Shown piece after piece: positions 18,453 to 27,461 of a stretch of 64,000 nucleotides of DNA; positions within the stretch are counted from its first letter, which is position 1; each line of letters opens with the position of its first letter. This DNA is from CAVOGJ01 sp963695405 (GTDB taxonomy: Bacteria > Planctomycetota > Planctomycetia > Pirellulales > Pirellulaceae). The notes below the pieces were generated by a model. The model was given only the letters and a program-made list of their open reading frames with translations. It was not told where the DNA came from and ran no database searches. The stretch covers positions 372,001 to 436,000 of the forward strand of contig CAVOGJ010000014.1 in assembly GCA_963695405.1 (NCBI GenBank), read 5' to 3'. The position numbers and the translations under genes were made by a program.

Positions 18453-18770
18453 TCACTTGCCGCGACTGGGTGACGATAGTCGTTCGACGCCATTCGCATC
18501 CTCGGCCCAAGCATGCATCACGACACCGTCGGTCCAGATAGAAACTGGCCAGAGCAAATCCACGCTGACAAAGTCGGTTGGATTGTCAAAGAGGAAGTGA
18601 TAGTAGGCAGTGTTACCGCCAAGCATTGTGGTCACAAACAGGTTCACTTGGCCCCAAGAACCAACGACCAGGCCGCCTGTCGACCGCTCCAACCCAAGAG
18701 CGACGAGCTGGCGTTGTTGCTGTTTGCGTGTGGCCGGGGATGGGTAGCGGCGGTCCTTATCGAGTCGCAA
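18453..18770 (-). CDS. Possible small hypothetical protein
   Basis: An open frame of 105 residues. Its second half has protein-like character (TTMLGGNTAYYHFLFDN, VSVDLLWPVSIWTDGVVM, HAWAEDANGVE), suggesting a beta-sandwich or a fragment of a larger exported protein. The first 25 residues are basic and low quality, so the true start may lie inside. No family is recognised and no convincing ribosome site is seen. It may be a remnant. Confidence 0.3.
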   Translation of the reverse strand: MRLDKDRRYPSPATRKQQQRQLVALGLERSTGGLVVGSWGQVNLFVTTMLGGNTAYYHFLFDNPTDFVSVDLLWPVSIWTDGVVMHAWAEDANGVERLSSPSRGK

Positions 18771-18912
18771 ACTGCGGCTGGCGGCATAAGGTTCGCAATT
18801 TTTGCGGATGGGTGGCGGTCGTCGGGCCCCGATTCAGCTCCCTCGGGAAGCCGCGGTTGCCGGTCCCGCGATTCATTACCCGCCTGCCCCACCACATTAT
18901 AAGGAGCTGCGA

Positions 18913-20022
18913 ATGAGTACTGGACTTCCCTGGTCGACACGATGGATCGCGATGGGCATCCTCACCGTCGTCCCCGCCTGGGCTCTTGCCTGTACGGCGC
19001 CGACCCCCCCTACACCGGAGAATCCCGAGATCGAAATCGAGCCCGAATGGGAAGACTACGATTCGTCTCGCGATCGTCTGCTCTACAAGATCGCCGTCGA
19101 GGTCGAGGTTGCGTCACCCACCCAGTTAACCACTTGCCAATGCGGTTTAGGGATTGGGACCACGTCCAGCCCGGCCCCGGCTTCCTTTGATGTGCTCGGA
19201 GCCTTCGTGGCGGTTCGCCCCGATAACGGCTTGGACGATGACCTTCCAGCCTTCGCGGACTTTTCCTACGACGATTCGGTAACAAGCACCGTCCAGAATC
19301 TGCCCGGATTCAACAATGGGGCCGACGCGTTCGGATTCAGCACGCAGGTGTCTCCCTTCCTCCCACCCGTGCTCAATCCGGGAGAGCGACTGATCATGGC
19401 GTACCTGGTCGAGTTCGCACCGGCCGATTTCGACGCGGTCAGCGGCAACTTTCTGCAATTCGCGGCCGGGTCGGCCGATCCGGGACACCAGATCTCGCTT
19501 TTCAATAATTACGCGTCGAATGTCGTGTTTCCCGCCTATTCGCTCGAACCATGCGACTTTAACTTCGACCAGGATTGCAATGAGGATGACATCAACGCGC
19601 TGATGGGTCTCGGCAACCTGGCCAGTGGTGTCGGGTTGACCAATGACAACGGTCGCTTTGATCTAAACGGTGACGGTCTGATTAACCTGGAGGACGTGGA
19701 CGAGTGGCTTGCTGGCGCCGCGGCTTACAATGGGCTATCGTCGCCCTATCGGTATGGCGATGCCAACCTCGACGGCGTGGTCGATGTCGCCGATTTCAAT
19801 ATCTGGAACCAGCACAAGTTCGACGAAGCGGCCAACTGGGATGAAGGCAATTTCAATGGCGACGGTGTGATTGACATCAGTGACTTTAACCTGTGGAATA
19901 ATAACAAGTTTCAATCGTCCGTCGTGCCGGAGCCAGCTTCCCTGGGCCTGCTCTTGTTCGCTGTCGCTCTTATTCCCAGGAGAGTAGCCTGCTGGCGATG
20001 TCGCCGGGCAAATGGCGGATAA
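18913..20022 (+). CDS. Secreted dockerin-repeat protein with PEP-CTERM sorting signal
   Basis: Start chosen at ATG 18913, six bases after a perfect AAGGAG (18901-18906). The 369-residue product has a signal peptide (MGILTVVPAWALACTAP) and a beta-rich domain. Two type I dockerin-like calcium repeats follow: DANLDGVVDVADFNIWNQHKF and FNGDGVIDISDFNLWNNNKF, with an additional DLNGDGLINLEDVDEW. It ends in VVPEPASLGLLLFAVALIP and a basic tail, a PEP-CTERM signal. It should be exported and retained or processed by exosortase. Dockerin repeats here may be structural calcium modules, since no cohesin is seen nearby. A hairpin terminator follows at 20062. Confidence 0.85.
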   Translation: MSTGLPWSTRWIAMGILTVVPAWALACTAPTPPTPENPEIEIEPEWEDYDSSRDRLLYKIAVEVEVASPTQLTTCQCGLGIGTTSSPAPASFDVLGAFVAVRPDNGLDDDLPAFADFSYDDSVTSTVQNLPGFNNGADAFGFSTQVSPFLPPVLNPGERLIMAYLVEFAPADFDAVSGNFLQFAAGSADPGHQISLFNNYASNVVFPAYSLEPCDFNFDQDCNEDDINALMGLGNLASGVGLTNDNGRFDLNGDGLINLEDVDEWLAGAAAYNGLSSPYRYGDANLDGVVDVADFNIWNQHKFDEAANWDEGNFNGDGVIDISDFNLWNNNKFQSSVVPEPASLGLLLFAVALIPRRVACWRCRRANGG

Positions 20023-20061
20023 AATCGTCGACGAAATGATCACACGACAAGAAAACCATGT

Positions 20062-20096
20062 GCCGACTTTCCCTGCGGGCTAAGTCGGCCTTTGTT
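20062..20096 (+). terminator. Rho-independent terminator
   Basis: Stem GCCGACTT / AAGTCGGC (8 bp) with an inner CCC/GGG pair, followed by C and TTTGTT. It lies 40 bases after the dockerin/PEP-CTERM gene. Confidence 0.65.
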
Positions 20097-20145
20097 CTGC
20101 GCGCTGCCTCGGCCATCGACGCATTGAGCCCTACAGACATGTGGC

Positions 20146-21135
20146 ATGACCCGTCGGCTCACCTACTCATTGCCCGATCTACCCGCATCCGTGATGCAAC
20201 TGTGGCAACAAATTCCGACGGGTAGCATCGCCACGTACGGTGATCTCGCGAGTGAATTGGGGTCCGCCGCGGCCAGTCGCTGGATCGGGCAATTTGCCAA
20301 GTCCCATCTGCATCACGAGGCATGCGGCTGCCATCGTCTCGTGCGATCCACAGGCGAGCTTGGTCAATTTGTCACCGGAAACGTCGCACGGAAGCGGGCC
20401 CTGCTGTTGAGCGAGGGCTCGCTCGATGCGGCAGGTCACGGTGATTTGATTCGCTGCCGCTTTGCTGACTTCCATTCAGATCGGCCACTGCGACGGCTGG
20501 CAGATGAACAAAAGATCGCGGCACGCTCGGTTTCCATCACGTCACCTTCCACAGTGAATCCATGTCCGCCGAGCGTCGGCGGCATCGATGTTTCGTATCG
20601 CGGGTCGGTCGCCTGGGGCACTTACGTCGTGCTGAACGAAGCGCATGAGGTTGCCTGGTCGACGACGCTGCATCGAGTGGTGAACTTCCCCTACATTGCG
20701 GGCTTCCTGGCGTTTCGCGAACTGCCACTGATGTTGGACCTGATCGAGGCGGCACGGGCCGCCGGCCGATTGTGCGACGTGCTGCTTGTCGATGGCAGTG
20801 GAATTCTCCATCCGCGCTCGGCAGGGATTGCCACCATGCTCGGCCTGGCGGCGGATCGGGTCACCATCGGCGTGACGAAAAAGCGGCTCTGCGGGACGGT
20901 CGTCGGGCCTCTCGATCGCGACGCCGAGCCAAGCGCTGTGGAGATCGATGGCCAGCTGCGGGGCTCGGCGCTGCTGCCGACGAGCGGTTCGCGGCAGCCG
21001 CTATATATTTCGCCAGGTCATGGGATCGATGTCGAGTCGGCCACGCGTGTCGTCCGCGGCCAATGCCGACAGAAACGTCTTCCGTTGCCCATCTACTGGG
21101 CGGACCGACTCAGCCGCGCCGCAGCAAGAGCGTGA
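20146..21135 (+). CDS. nfi: O6-alkylguanine alkyltransferase-like domain fused to endonuclease V
   Basis: A 329-residue two-domain DNA repair protein. Residues about 15-95 match the C-terminal domain of MGMT/alkyltransferase-like proteins: IPTGSIATYGDLASELG, SRWIGQ and GCHRLV. Cys62 sits at the alkyl-acceptor position (PCHR is GCHR here). Residues about 115-325 are endonuclease V: VGGIDVSYRG with Asp148, YIAGFLAFRELP, VLLVDGSGILHPRSAG and GVTKKRLCG. EndoV cleaves next to deaminated bases such as inosine. The MGMT-like part recognises or reverses O6-alkylguanine. The fusion would couple deamination and alkylation repair in one chain. Both halves look intact. Whether the Cys is reactive with Gly before it is open. 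Confidence 0.85.
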   Translation: MTRRLTYSLPDLPASVMQLWQQIPTGSIATYGDLASELGSAAASRWIGQFAKSHLHHEACGCHRLVRSTGELGQFVTGNVARKRALLLSEGSLDAAGHGDLIRCRFADFHSDRPLRRLADEQKIAARSVSITSPSTVNPCPPSVGGIDVSYRGSVAWGTYVVLNEAHEVAWSTTLHRVVNFPYIAGFLAFRELPLMLDLIEAARAAGRLCDVLLVDGSGILHPRSAGIATMLGLAADRVTIGVTKKRLCGTVVGPLDRDAEPSAVEIDGQLRGSALLPTSGSRQPLYISPGHGIDVESATRVVRGQCRQKRLPLPIYWADRLSRAAARA

Positions 21136-21239
21136 CGTTGCGGAGAGGCGACGCACAGCGACGGTCGCTCGCCGCTGTGACGTGCACTCTTCGCAGCCGC
21201 GGACGGCTGCACTGCGGCCAATAACCGGATTCGCCGCCG

Positions 21240-21790
21240 CTCCGCATATTCGGACGAGATGAGCTCAGCCACTGGCAGCTTGTGGAATGCCGGGTCGGCG
21301 TAGAAGCGTGCGCGATCCTCAAAGGCCAGCTTCTTGGCCTCGACAAAGGAATGCAAGTGGAGCGGGCTACCAAAACCGGCCGACCGCAAGTCAAAGCCGG
21401 AGAGCATATTGAGAATCTGCAGAGCAGCGATTCCCTGCCCGTTGGGCGGCAGCTCCCAAACATCAAGGCCGCGATCGTTGCACGATACGGGCTCGACCCA
21501 TTCCGACCGGTGTGTGGCGAGATCTTGATAAGCCAAGAAGCCCCCATGCTGTCGCATGAAATCGTCGATCGTGTGCGCGATGTCGCCGCGGTAGAACGCG
21601 TCGCGTCCCTCCTCGGCCAATCGTCGCAGCGTCTGCGCCAAGCCAGGATTGCGAAATATGTCGCCTTTGCGCGGTGCCTTTCCGTCCGGCAGAAAGGTTG
21701 CTGCAAAGCCCGGATACTTCGCCAGCGACTCGCTCGCTGCATGATGAGTTCCGTGAAACAGGGGTGGTGAGGCAGCCGGCGAAGTCCATC
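21240..21790 (-). pseudogene. Gamma-glutamyltransferase remnant (central part only)
   Basis: In one minus-strand frame the sequence reads GTHHAASESLAKYPGFAATF, GDIFRNPGLAQTLRRLAEEG, AFYRGDIAHTIDDFMRQHGG and PPNGQGIAALQILNMLSGFD. This is the middle of the large subunit of gamma-glutamyltransferase/transpeptidase. The N-terminal third is missing, with a stop just upstream. After YAERRR the similarity ends, so the small subunit with the nucleophilic Thr is absent. It cannot be functional and appears to be a decaying fragment between the EndoV gene and the stress island. Confidence 0.65.
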
Positions 21791-22058
21791 ATTGTGACCT
21801 CTCTATGCCTTCTGGAATATGCCAGGTGTCGGTTGCGTCCCTTTCGGGTAAGAACGCGGCCGCTTCGCTCGAGCGGCCCGTGGCAACGCACCCACGATTA
21901 AATCACTTTGGTCGGGAGTGGCCGAGAGTCGGACCCGCACGCGATAAGGCGTTCTGGTCGCGTTGTTAACGCCAGCTGCGAAGACGTGGTTCGGTCGGCT
22001 GCCTTGCGAATCGGCGTCGTCGGTACCGCGGCACGACCTCCGCCGCGATCCAGTTGAA

Positions 22059-22539
22059 TCAACGCTCGTCCGCAGTCTCGCCTGCCGGCGTTTCATCGGA
22101 CAATTCGCCCTTGAGTACGAGCACATGGCACTTGGCCAACCGTACGACTCGTTCGGCCACGGAACCGAGTAGGATCGCGCTGAATGCCGCGGCGCCCGTG
22201 GCTCGGGACGATGATCAATCCGGCGTCCACCTCCTCGGCCAGATCCGCGACCCAACTTCCTGGGTCGCCGATCCCGACGTGAATTTCGAGTCGTGTCAGG
22301 TCGATCTGGGCTTCCCGAAGTTTTTCGTTGATCGTGGCATAGGCTTTCGACTTGAATTCGACCTCATCGTAGTTTGCCAGAACGACCGCTGGATCGGTCG
22401 GATACCAATCGATGAGTACGTGGGCCACATGAACCTGGCTCTTGCCAGCTGCAAATCGTTCAGCGAAGCGAACGGCATTTAGGCAAGCGGCAGAGAAATC
22501 GAATGGGACGACGATGGGCCGATCGTGAAACCAATTCAT
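22059..22539 (-). CDS. Universal stress protein (UspA family), frameshifted near its end
   Basis: Starts at ATG 22539 (RPIVVPFDFSAACLNAVRFA), the beta1-alpha1 unit of the USP fold. The ATP-loop region begins with PSHGRRG. Near 22195 the frame is lost. In the next frame the sequence continues as AILLGSVAERVVRLAKCHVL and stops at 22059, completing the G-x2-G-x9-G-S type nucleotide loop. Skipping one base restores a full protein of about 159 residues. USPs bind ATP or act in stress survival. This is the first of several USPs in the region 22-36 kb. Confidence 0.7.
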
Positions 22540-22563
22540 CTTGGCGCCCTGTCAAATTCAGGA

Positions 22564-22962
22564 TTATGTCTGGTGTTCACCGCCGCGCCGTTGGTGCGAA
22601 ATGCTTGGCTCGCGCGGCGAAGCGATGGCAGAGCCCTCCTCGGCGGTGGGTGGTTGCTCATCAGCGGCCAGGTCAACCGCACGTGAAATCGCCGCTTCCA
22701 AACGCTGCACCGCCTTGCGAATCGCCATATAGACATCCGGTTCGGACGCTCGCACATGAAGCGTGCCGCGGGGATTTAGTCGCGCGTCAATGGCGCATGT
22801 TGGGTCCACGTTGCCGTGATTCGCCGGGCCGTTGCCCACGTGGACATCGATATTCGACAAGCGGTCGTTAAACCGCTCGACGATCAGACCCAATTGCTCG
22901 CGGGTAAAGGAATCCACGCGCGAGCCCTGGGAGTTATCGTTGATGCAAACAGGAATCGTCAT
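22564..22962 (-). CDS. HPF/RaiA-type ribosome hibernation factor homologue
   Basis: Start chosen at ATG 22962, nine bases after GGAGG. The 132-residue product begins MTIPVCINDNSQGSRVDSFT and continues with VERFNDRLSNIDVHVGNGPA, CAIDARLNPRGTLHVRASEP and MAIRKAVQRLEAAI. This is the beta-alpha-beta-beta-beta-alpha pattern of the sigma-54 modulation/HPF family. It is a short form without the long-HPF dimerisation domain. Such proteins bind the 30S subunit and silence ribosomes in dormancy. It lies next to USP genes, in keeping with a starvation or hypoxia programme. Confidence 0.75.
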   Translation of the reverse strand: MTIPVCINDNSQGSRVDSFTREQLGLIVERFNDRLSNIDVHVGNGPANHGNVDPTCAIDARLNPRGTLHVRASEPDVYMAIRKAVQRLEAAISRAVDLAADEQPPTAEEGSAIASPREPSISHQRRGGEHQT

Positions 22963-23047
22963 GACTCGTCGCCTCCAAAGTAGCGGGTGCTTGTCTTCCG
23001 CTCCTTGCACGATCGCCAAAGTGTGATGTCCTCGATAGATCCGATGT

Positions 23048-23440
23048 CTAGACCCGCCGCGCATGGGCTTCTGCCGCCTTCTCCCATTGTTCGAGCTTCG
23101 CCAGAATTTCGTCGCACAGTTGGCACGTCGACTGTTCGTCGGAGAACGCGTCGTTCAACTTGACGAGCATCTCGTGCAACCATTCCCACTCGCCACGGAC
23201 GCGACGTGCCAATTGCCGCGCGGGAATCGGCCCGCCTCGACCCTCTGCCAGCAGCGCATTGCTCTCCAGCGTATGGAAGAGACGCTCGACGCGGCGAGTG
23301 GTTTTGAGCACCTTGGCATGGGCGTCGGGGGCCAGCGGATGATTCCGCGCAGCAACCTCCAGGCCCCGCACATGCTGCTTGTACTCTGCGTGCAATTCCT
23401 CGATGGCCTGCAAGAGCGCGTAGGGCGGACTATGGTGCAT
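23048..23440 (-). CDS. Small helical hypothetical protein, hemerythrin-like composition
   Basis: A 130-residue helical protein. ATG 23440 has an excellent GAGGAGG nine bases upstream, so it is translated with confidence. It is rich in His and Glu (AIEELHAEYKQHVRGLE, EWEWLHEMLVKLNDA) and has a CQLCDEIL pair of cysteines near the C-terminus. The helix lengths and His spacing recall hemerythrin-like four-helix bundles, but a full ligand set cannot be assigned. It belongs to the minus-strand stress cluster. Function unknown. Confidence 0.65.
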   Translation of the reverse strand: MHHSPPYALLQAIEELHAEYKQHVRGLEVAARNHPLAPDAHAKVLKTTRRVERLFHTLESNALLAEGRGGPIPARQLARRVRGEWEWLHEMLVKLNDAFSDEQSTCQLCDEILAKLEQWEKAAEAHARRV

Positions 23441-23624
23441 GGCCGTAAACCTCCTCGTCGAAGCGGAATGAGATCATGCCCAAGCCGTTATGCAAAGAAC
23501 ATGCCATTGGGGCGAAGCCGCTCGAGCGGAGCAGTCGGCGCTCGATCTGCTTGGAAGGGCAGTGTCACGGCATGCCTTTCAACGCCCGCGGCGCCCGCGG
23601 TGCGCCCATTCGCACACGAACAGC

Positions 23625-25063
23625 TTAAACGGAACAGGTCCTCTTCCCTTTCTTAGCGGTGTCGAGCCCCTCGACGTGGCTTCGCTGCCAGACTCGCTTG
23701 GTCGTTTCCGTCCCCAGGAAGACGGGAAACGCCACAGCGAAGATCAAGGCCCAGTCGACCCATCGGAGGGCCGACGTGTCGCAGCGCCCGCTGAAGTACA
23801 GGAACGTTCACGGCGCAAACTTGCAGTCCCAGGGAGGAGGCCATCGCCAGGAGTACCCAGGGGTGCGCCCAAAATCTGCTGCAAGTGAGCGGCGCTTTCA
23901 GCGAGCGAAAATTCAGTACGTTCATCTTTTGTACGACGACGATTCCGGTGAAAGCGACTGTCTGCGCGAGAGCGCAAGTTCCCCCCGCAAGTAATACAGA
24001 TACAAGCCGAGTGTCGACAGGCCAACGTAGCTCCCTATTGACGGCGGCGCGGAGAATGAACCCTCGTCGCACCCGGTACCTCGGAGATCGCCCAATACGC
24101 GACACCTACTGAGTACCATTGGCTGTGCCGGCGTCAATAGTAAGAAGATTAGTCCCAGACCCCGTCGGTCCAGCACCGCGGCGCGTGTATCGCGCGGTGG
24201 ACGTCGCATGACGTCGGCCTCAGCTGGTTCGACCCCCAGGGCGACGGCGGACAGGCCATCGGTGATGAGGTTCATCCAGAGAATTTGCACCGGTATCAGA
24301 ATCAATGGCCCGCGGAGCAAGATGCTGGTGAAAATAGCGAGCACTTCGCCGGCGTTGGAGGAGAGTAAGTACCGGAAGAATTTCTGAGTGTTGTCGTATT
24401 GCCTACGACCTTCCTCGATCGCTCCAATGATCGAGCTGAAATTGTCGTCCGTCAGCACCATATCCGATGCGCCTCTGGCTACGTCGGTACCGCGCAGTCC
24501 CATGGCAATGCCAATGTCGGCCTTCTTTAGCGAAGGGGCGTCGTTCACTCCGTCGCCCGTCATCCCCACCACATGCCCTTCGCTCTGCAGTGCTGTGACA
24601 ATCCTCAGCTTGTGCTCGGGAGTCGTGCGGGCAAAGAGAATGTCCTCCGTCAGGAGCTCGTTCATTTCATCAGCAGACATGCGGCCCAGTTGTCGGCCGT
24701 GACCGCTGACGACACGCTGAAGCCGATCGAGTTCGCGACAGCCATCGCTGTATCGGCCGCGTCACCGGTGATCATCAGGACACGAATTCCCGCCGCCTGG
24801 GCCACGCGGATTGCCGCGGGAACTTCGGGTCGCGGCGGGTCGATCATTCCCACGATACCCAGCAGCGTCATGTCGGACTCGATCTCCTCCGCCTCGGCGG
24901 TCGTAAGTCCCCCGTCAAGCCGCGTGTTCAGCGCTGTCCCTAACTCTTCTATCTTGGCTGCATGCCAGGCAATTAGCGGTTGGAGATTCGGAATGTTCCG
25001 CATCGGGGGGATCGTGCTTACTAGCGGGTCGGTAACGTCAGGGCGAGCCGTCTGCCAAGGCAT
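23625..25063 (-). pseudogene. Cation P-type ATPase remnant: lacks N-terminal half, frameshifted, carries a MITE
   Basis: Reads the P-domain and C-terminal membrane part of a type II (Ca2+-type) cation ATPase: DMTLLGIVGMIDPPRPEV, RVLMITGD, FARTTPEHKLRIV, MTGDGVNDAPSLKKADIG and LIPVQILWMNLITDGLSAVA. The actuator domain, the first four helices and the DKTGT phosphorylation site are all missing. The frame breaks near 24690 (one base lost), 23981-23986 (a G run of six that should be seven) and 23778 (one base extra). The last frame ends TTKRVWQRSHVEGLDT with a stop at 23625. A 104-bp MITE lies inside at 24036-24139. Without DKTGT it cannot pump ions. Confidence 0.75.
24036..24139 (-). mobile_element. 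MITE-like 100-bp element, copy 2, inserted in frame into the ATPase remnant
   Basis: Inverted near-identical copy of 14803-14906, with about a dozen differences. It starts and ends with TATTGACG / CGTCAATA in the opposite orientation. With one TA counted as target duplication, the net insertion is 102 bases, exactly 34 codons. The ATPase frame therefore reads from IFLL through the element (PMVLSRCRVLGDLRG, then TGCDEGSFSAPPSI) back to GSYVGLSTLGLYLYYL without interruption. Confidence 0.8.
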
Positions 25064-25373
25064 GTGCGACGGCGCCAGAGCCCACCAGAAGAATCAGAAA
25101 CACCCAGTGAATGTGTTCCACGATGGTCGGCTCGGGGATGAGAAAGCAAACCGCGACGATGAGGGTGACGACGATAAAGTTAGCCGCTGCGAACCGCCAT
25201 TTCCCAAGATAGGCAAGTCCCAGGCCGGGCAGCAACACATTCATGGCAACCGCTGGCCACCGTTTGCCACGTCGACCGCCGGTGACATCTGGCTTGCTCC
25301 CCTGGCGATTGTCTCCAACGTTTGGGCCTGGCACGGATGTCCTTTCGCGGACTGGGTCTTGTGGTGGGTCCAT
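25038..25373 (-). CDS. Small membrane protein, two helices
   Basis: Start chosen at ATG 25373, which overlaps the stop of the upstream USP gene in TGATG. The 111-residue product has a polar, proline-rich N-terminus, then KRWPAVAMNVLLPGLGLAYL and a long hydrophobic pair FIVVTLIVAVCFLIP and WVFLILLVGSGAVAH. The first motif (N-x-L-L-P-G-L-G-x-x-Y-L-G) is typical of small planctomycete TM proteins of unknown role. Its 3' end overlaps the first codons assigned to the ATPase remnant, so the remnant was probably joined here by deletion. Confidence 0.65.
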   Translation of the reverse strand: MDPPQDPVRERTSVPGPNVGDNRQGSKPDVTGGRRGKRWPAVAMNVLLPGLGLAYLGKWRFAAANFIVVTLIVAVCFLIPEPTIVEHIHWVFLILLVGSGAVAHALADGSP

Positions 25374-25822
25374 CAATTCACCGACTTCTGTTCCGTCGCC
25401 TCCGCCGTGGCTACCGGCTGCCGGAGGGTGAGCACGGGACACTCGGCTTTGCGAACGACTTCCTCGGCGACGCTCCCCATGACCAGCCGCATCAGTCCCG
25501 AACGGCCGTGCGTGCCCATCACGATCATCTCGACCGCCTCGGACTGCGCCACATCCAGAATCGCCTCCGCTGGCAAACCTTCGAGTAACCGGTACGAACA
25601 GCGGATCTTCGGGTCGGGTGGCTTGACTTGATGGAGCGTCGAGTCCAGTCCCTCCACGGCGGCGACCGGGTCGACGCCTTCGAGTCGTATGGTATCGGGA
25701 TGCATGACATGCACGATCAGCAATTCAGCATCACAATCCTTGGCGAACGCCGTCGCGTACCCGAGCGCAGCTCGGCTTTGCGCGGAAAAATCAATCGGCA
25801 CGAGGATCTTGCGTTCGGTCAT
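25373..25822 (-). CDS. Universal stress protein (UspA family)
   Basis: A complete 149-residue single-domain USP. It has beta1 KILVPIDFSAQSRAAL, AELLIVHVMHP, and the ATP-binding signature GTHGRSGLMRLVMGSVAEEV (G-x2-G-x9-G-S), followed by VVRKAECPVLTLR. With the glycine loop intact it is expected to bind ATP. Translationally coupled (TGATG) to the small membrane protein downstream. Confidence 0.9.
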   Translation of the reverse strand: MTERKILVPIDFSAQSRAALGYATAFAKDCDAELLIVHVMHPDTIRLEGVDPVAAVEGLDSTLHQVKPPDPKIRCSYRLLEGLPAEAILDVAQSEAVEMIVMGTHGRSGLMRLVMGSVAEEVVRKAECPVLTLRQPVATAEATEQKSVN

Positions 25823-25852
25823 AGGTCAGCTCCAGGGAGGACGTCGTGCGGT

Positions 25853-26883
25853 TCAACTGCTGTATAGCGCCAGAAACTGGTCAATTTGAGTTCGATGGCC
25901 CAGCACGATTGCAATATCTTGGGGTGCGAACGCGTATTCGGCCGCCGGGTTGAAGATCATGTTTCCGTTTTCCTGGCGGACGGCGACGACCAGCAGTTTG
26001 TGCTTTCGATGGGCCTCGGTATGGGCCACCGTGATTCCGCTCAGATTTGGATATTGGGCCACACTGATTTCATCCATCTCCAAATCGAGATAGCTGCTTT
26101 CGGCGACAAGTTCCATCAAGTCCGCCGTCGATGGATGGAGGATCATCCGCGACATTTGAATCGCGCTGACTCGCGCGGGCATCACGACTTTTTGCGCGCC
26201 GCCTGATGAAGCTTTTTCACCGTGCTTTCATGTTCGGCCCGACCAATGATCAATAATTCACGGTTCATTTCTCGCGCGGTTAGGGTGATGAAGACGTTTT
26301 CCGCGTCTGAAGGAAGGGCACTAACGAGTACCTGTGCGTAATCAATGCCAGCCCGTTTCAGGACGGCTTCCTCCGTGGCGTCGCCGCAGACCGCATGAAA
26401 GTCGAGCTCATGGGCCTCTTCGATTTTGGCTTCGTTGTTGTCAACGACCACGAATTCGCGGCCGCGGTGATGCAAATCCATTGCCAGATTGCGGCCGCTT
26501 CGCCCCATGCCGCAAATAATGACGTGGTTCCGTAGCTTGTCAATCTGGCGGTACATTCTGCGAATCCCCAGCGTACGTTCCAACTCGCCCTCGAAGATCA
26601 ACTGCGTGACGCCGGTAAAGGTGTAAACGGCGGACGACATGCCCACCAGGATCACCCCGACGGTTAATAATTGAACCGCAGCCGGTAGCTGGCTGCGCTC
26701 CCCATAGCCTACCGTGGAAATCGTAATGACAACCATCCACAACGACTCGACCCAGCCATAGTCGCCAAGAGTACGAAAACCCAGGATACCGAGAAGCACG
26801 GTGACCAGCAGCACGACGGCCCCTGTCCGGATGCGTTGCAGAGGAGTTTGCCGTCGCTGTCTGGGCACGGGCCACGTTCTCAC
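25853..26883 (-). CDS. Potassium channel with cytosolic RCK (TrkA-N/TrkA-C) domain, frameshifted
   Basis: ATG 26883. Two membrane helices (VVLLVTVLLGILGFRTLG and LLTVGVILVGMSSAVYTF) flank a pore with the selectivity filter TISTVGYGE. A TrkA-N Rossmann domain follows (HVIICGMGRSGRNLAMDLHH, FVVVDNNEAKIEEAHEL, VCGDATEEAVLKRAGI). The first frame stops after HQAARKKS. In the next frame MPARVSAIQMSRMILHPSTA leads into a TrkA-C domain ending at 25853. Adding one G to the GG near 26200 joins them as one MthK-like protein of about 340 residues. The gene probably controls K+ flux in response to nucleotides or Ca2+. Confidence 0.8.
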
Positions 26884-26966
26884 ATTCGAATGGTCGCACG
26901 CGGATGAGAGAAAACCAAGAAGCGGCTACCCGGCAGCGCTATGCGTTGGGACCTGTGATGGGTATG

Positions 26967-27413
26967 TTAGTCCTCAAAGTGATCCCGGCTGAAACCCTGG
27001 GCAACCAATCTTTCTTCTTGCCTTTCGTGTTGCTGTAGTGCTTCTGCGAAATCCCTAAAGGAGTGCTCCGCCTCTCTGCGTGAACCGTACTCGACAAGCT
27101 GCATGACACGCAAGAGCTGCTGCCTGAGTGCCTGGTTCTGCCGGATGATTCGTTTCGCGTCCGCGGAAAGCGAAGGCAACCGCGACAACGCCTCATCGAC
27201 ACAGCCACCTTGCGTTTCGTCGCGGAGGTGTTTGGAAAGCTCCGCTCGCAGGGCCACCAACTGGGAGGTGACCAGTGGCTTCACCGACCGCGCCCAGGTA
27301 ACTTCGTCCGCGCCGCGAAAACAGCCTGCGACTGCCTTGGACATGCCCTCCCAACGGCGATGCTCCGCTTGTAGATGGCGGAGATAGCAGTCGCCTCGGT
27401 CGTCGTGGATCAT
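26967..27413 (-). CDS. Helical His/Glu-rich protein, hemerythrin-like
   Basis: A 148-residue soluble helical protein. ATG 27413 follows AGGAG by about ten bases. His and Glu residues are placed as in hemerythrin-like bundles: HLQAEHRRWEGM near the start, LRAELSKHLRDET in the middle, and ALQQHERQEERLV near the end. Hemerythrin-like proteins bind O2 or NO through a di-iron site. Whether all ligands are present here is unsure. It sits between the K+ channel and the BON gene in the minus-strand stress cluster. Confidence 0.55.
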   Translation of the reverse strand: MIHDDRGDCYLRHLQAEHRRWEGMSKAVAGCFRGADEVTWARSVKPLVTSQLVALRAELSKHLRDETQGGCVDEALSRLPSLSADAKRIIRQNQALRQQLLRVMQLVEYGSRREAEHSFRDFAEALQQHERQEERLVAQGFSRDHFED

Positions 27414-27461
27414 CGTCGTCGCACTCCTGCGGTGGAGGGTTCGAGTCGTCTCTCTTTCGTC

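Noticed and set aside
21803..22000. A minus-strand stretch (RTPYRVRVRLSATPDQSDLI) that might be the end of an efflux adaptor
   Set aside because: Too short, with no start or flanking motifs. It could be a further remnant in the decayed region but cannot be supported.
24573..25631. A 352-residue open frame on the plus strand
   Set aside because: Antisense to the ATPase remnant, the small membrane protein and a USP, all with recognisable motifs. It has no family resemblance.
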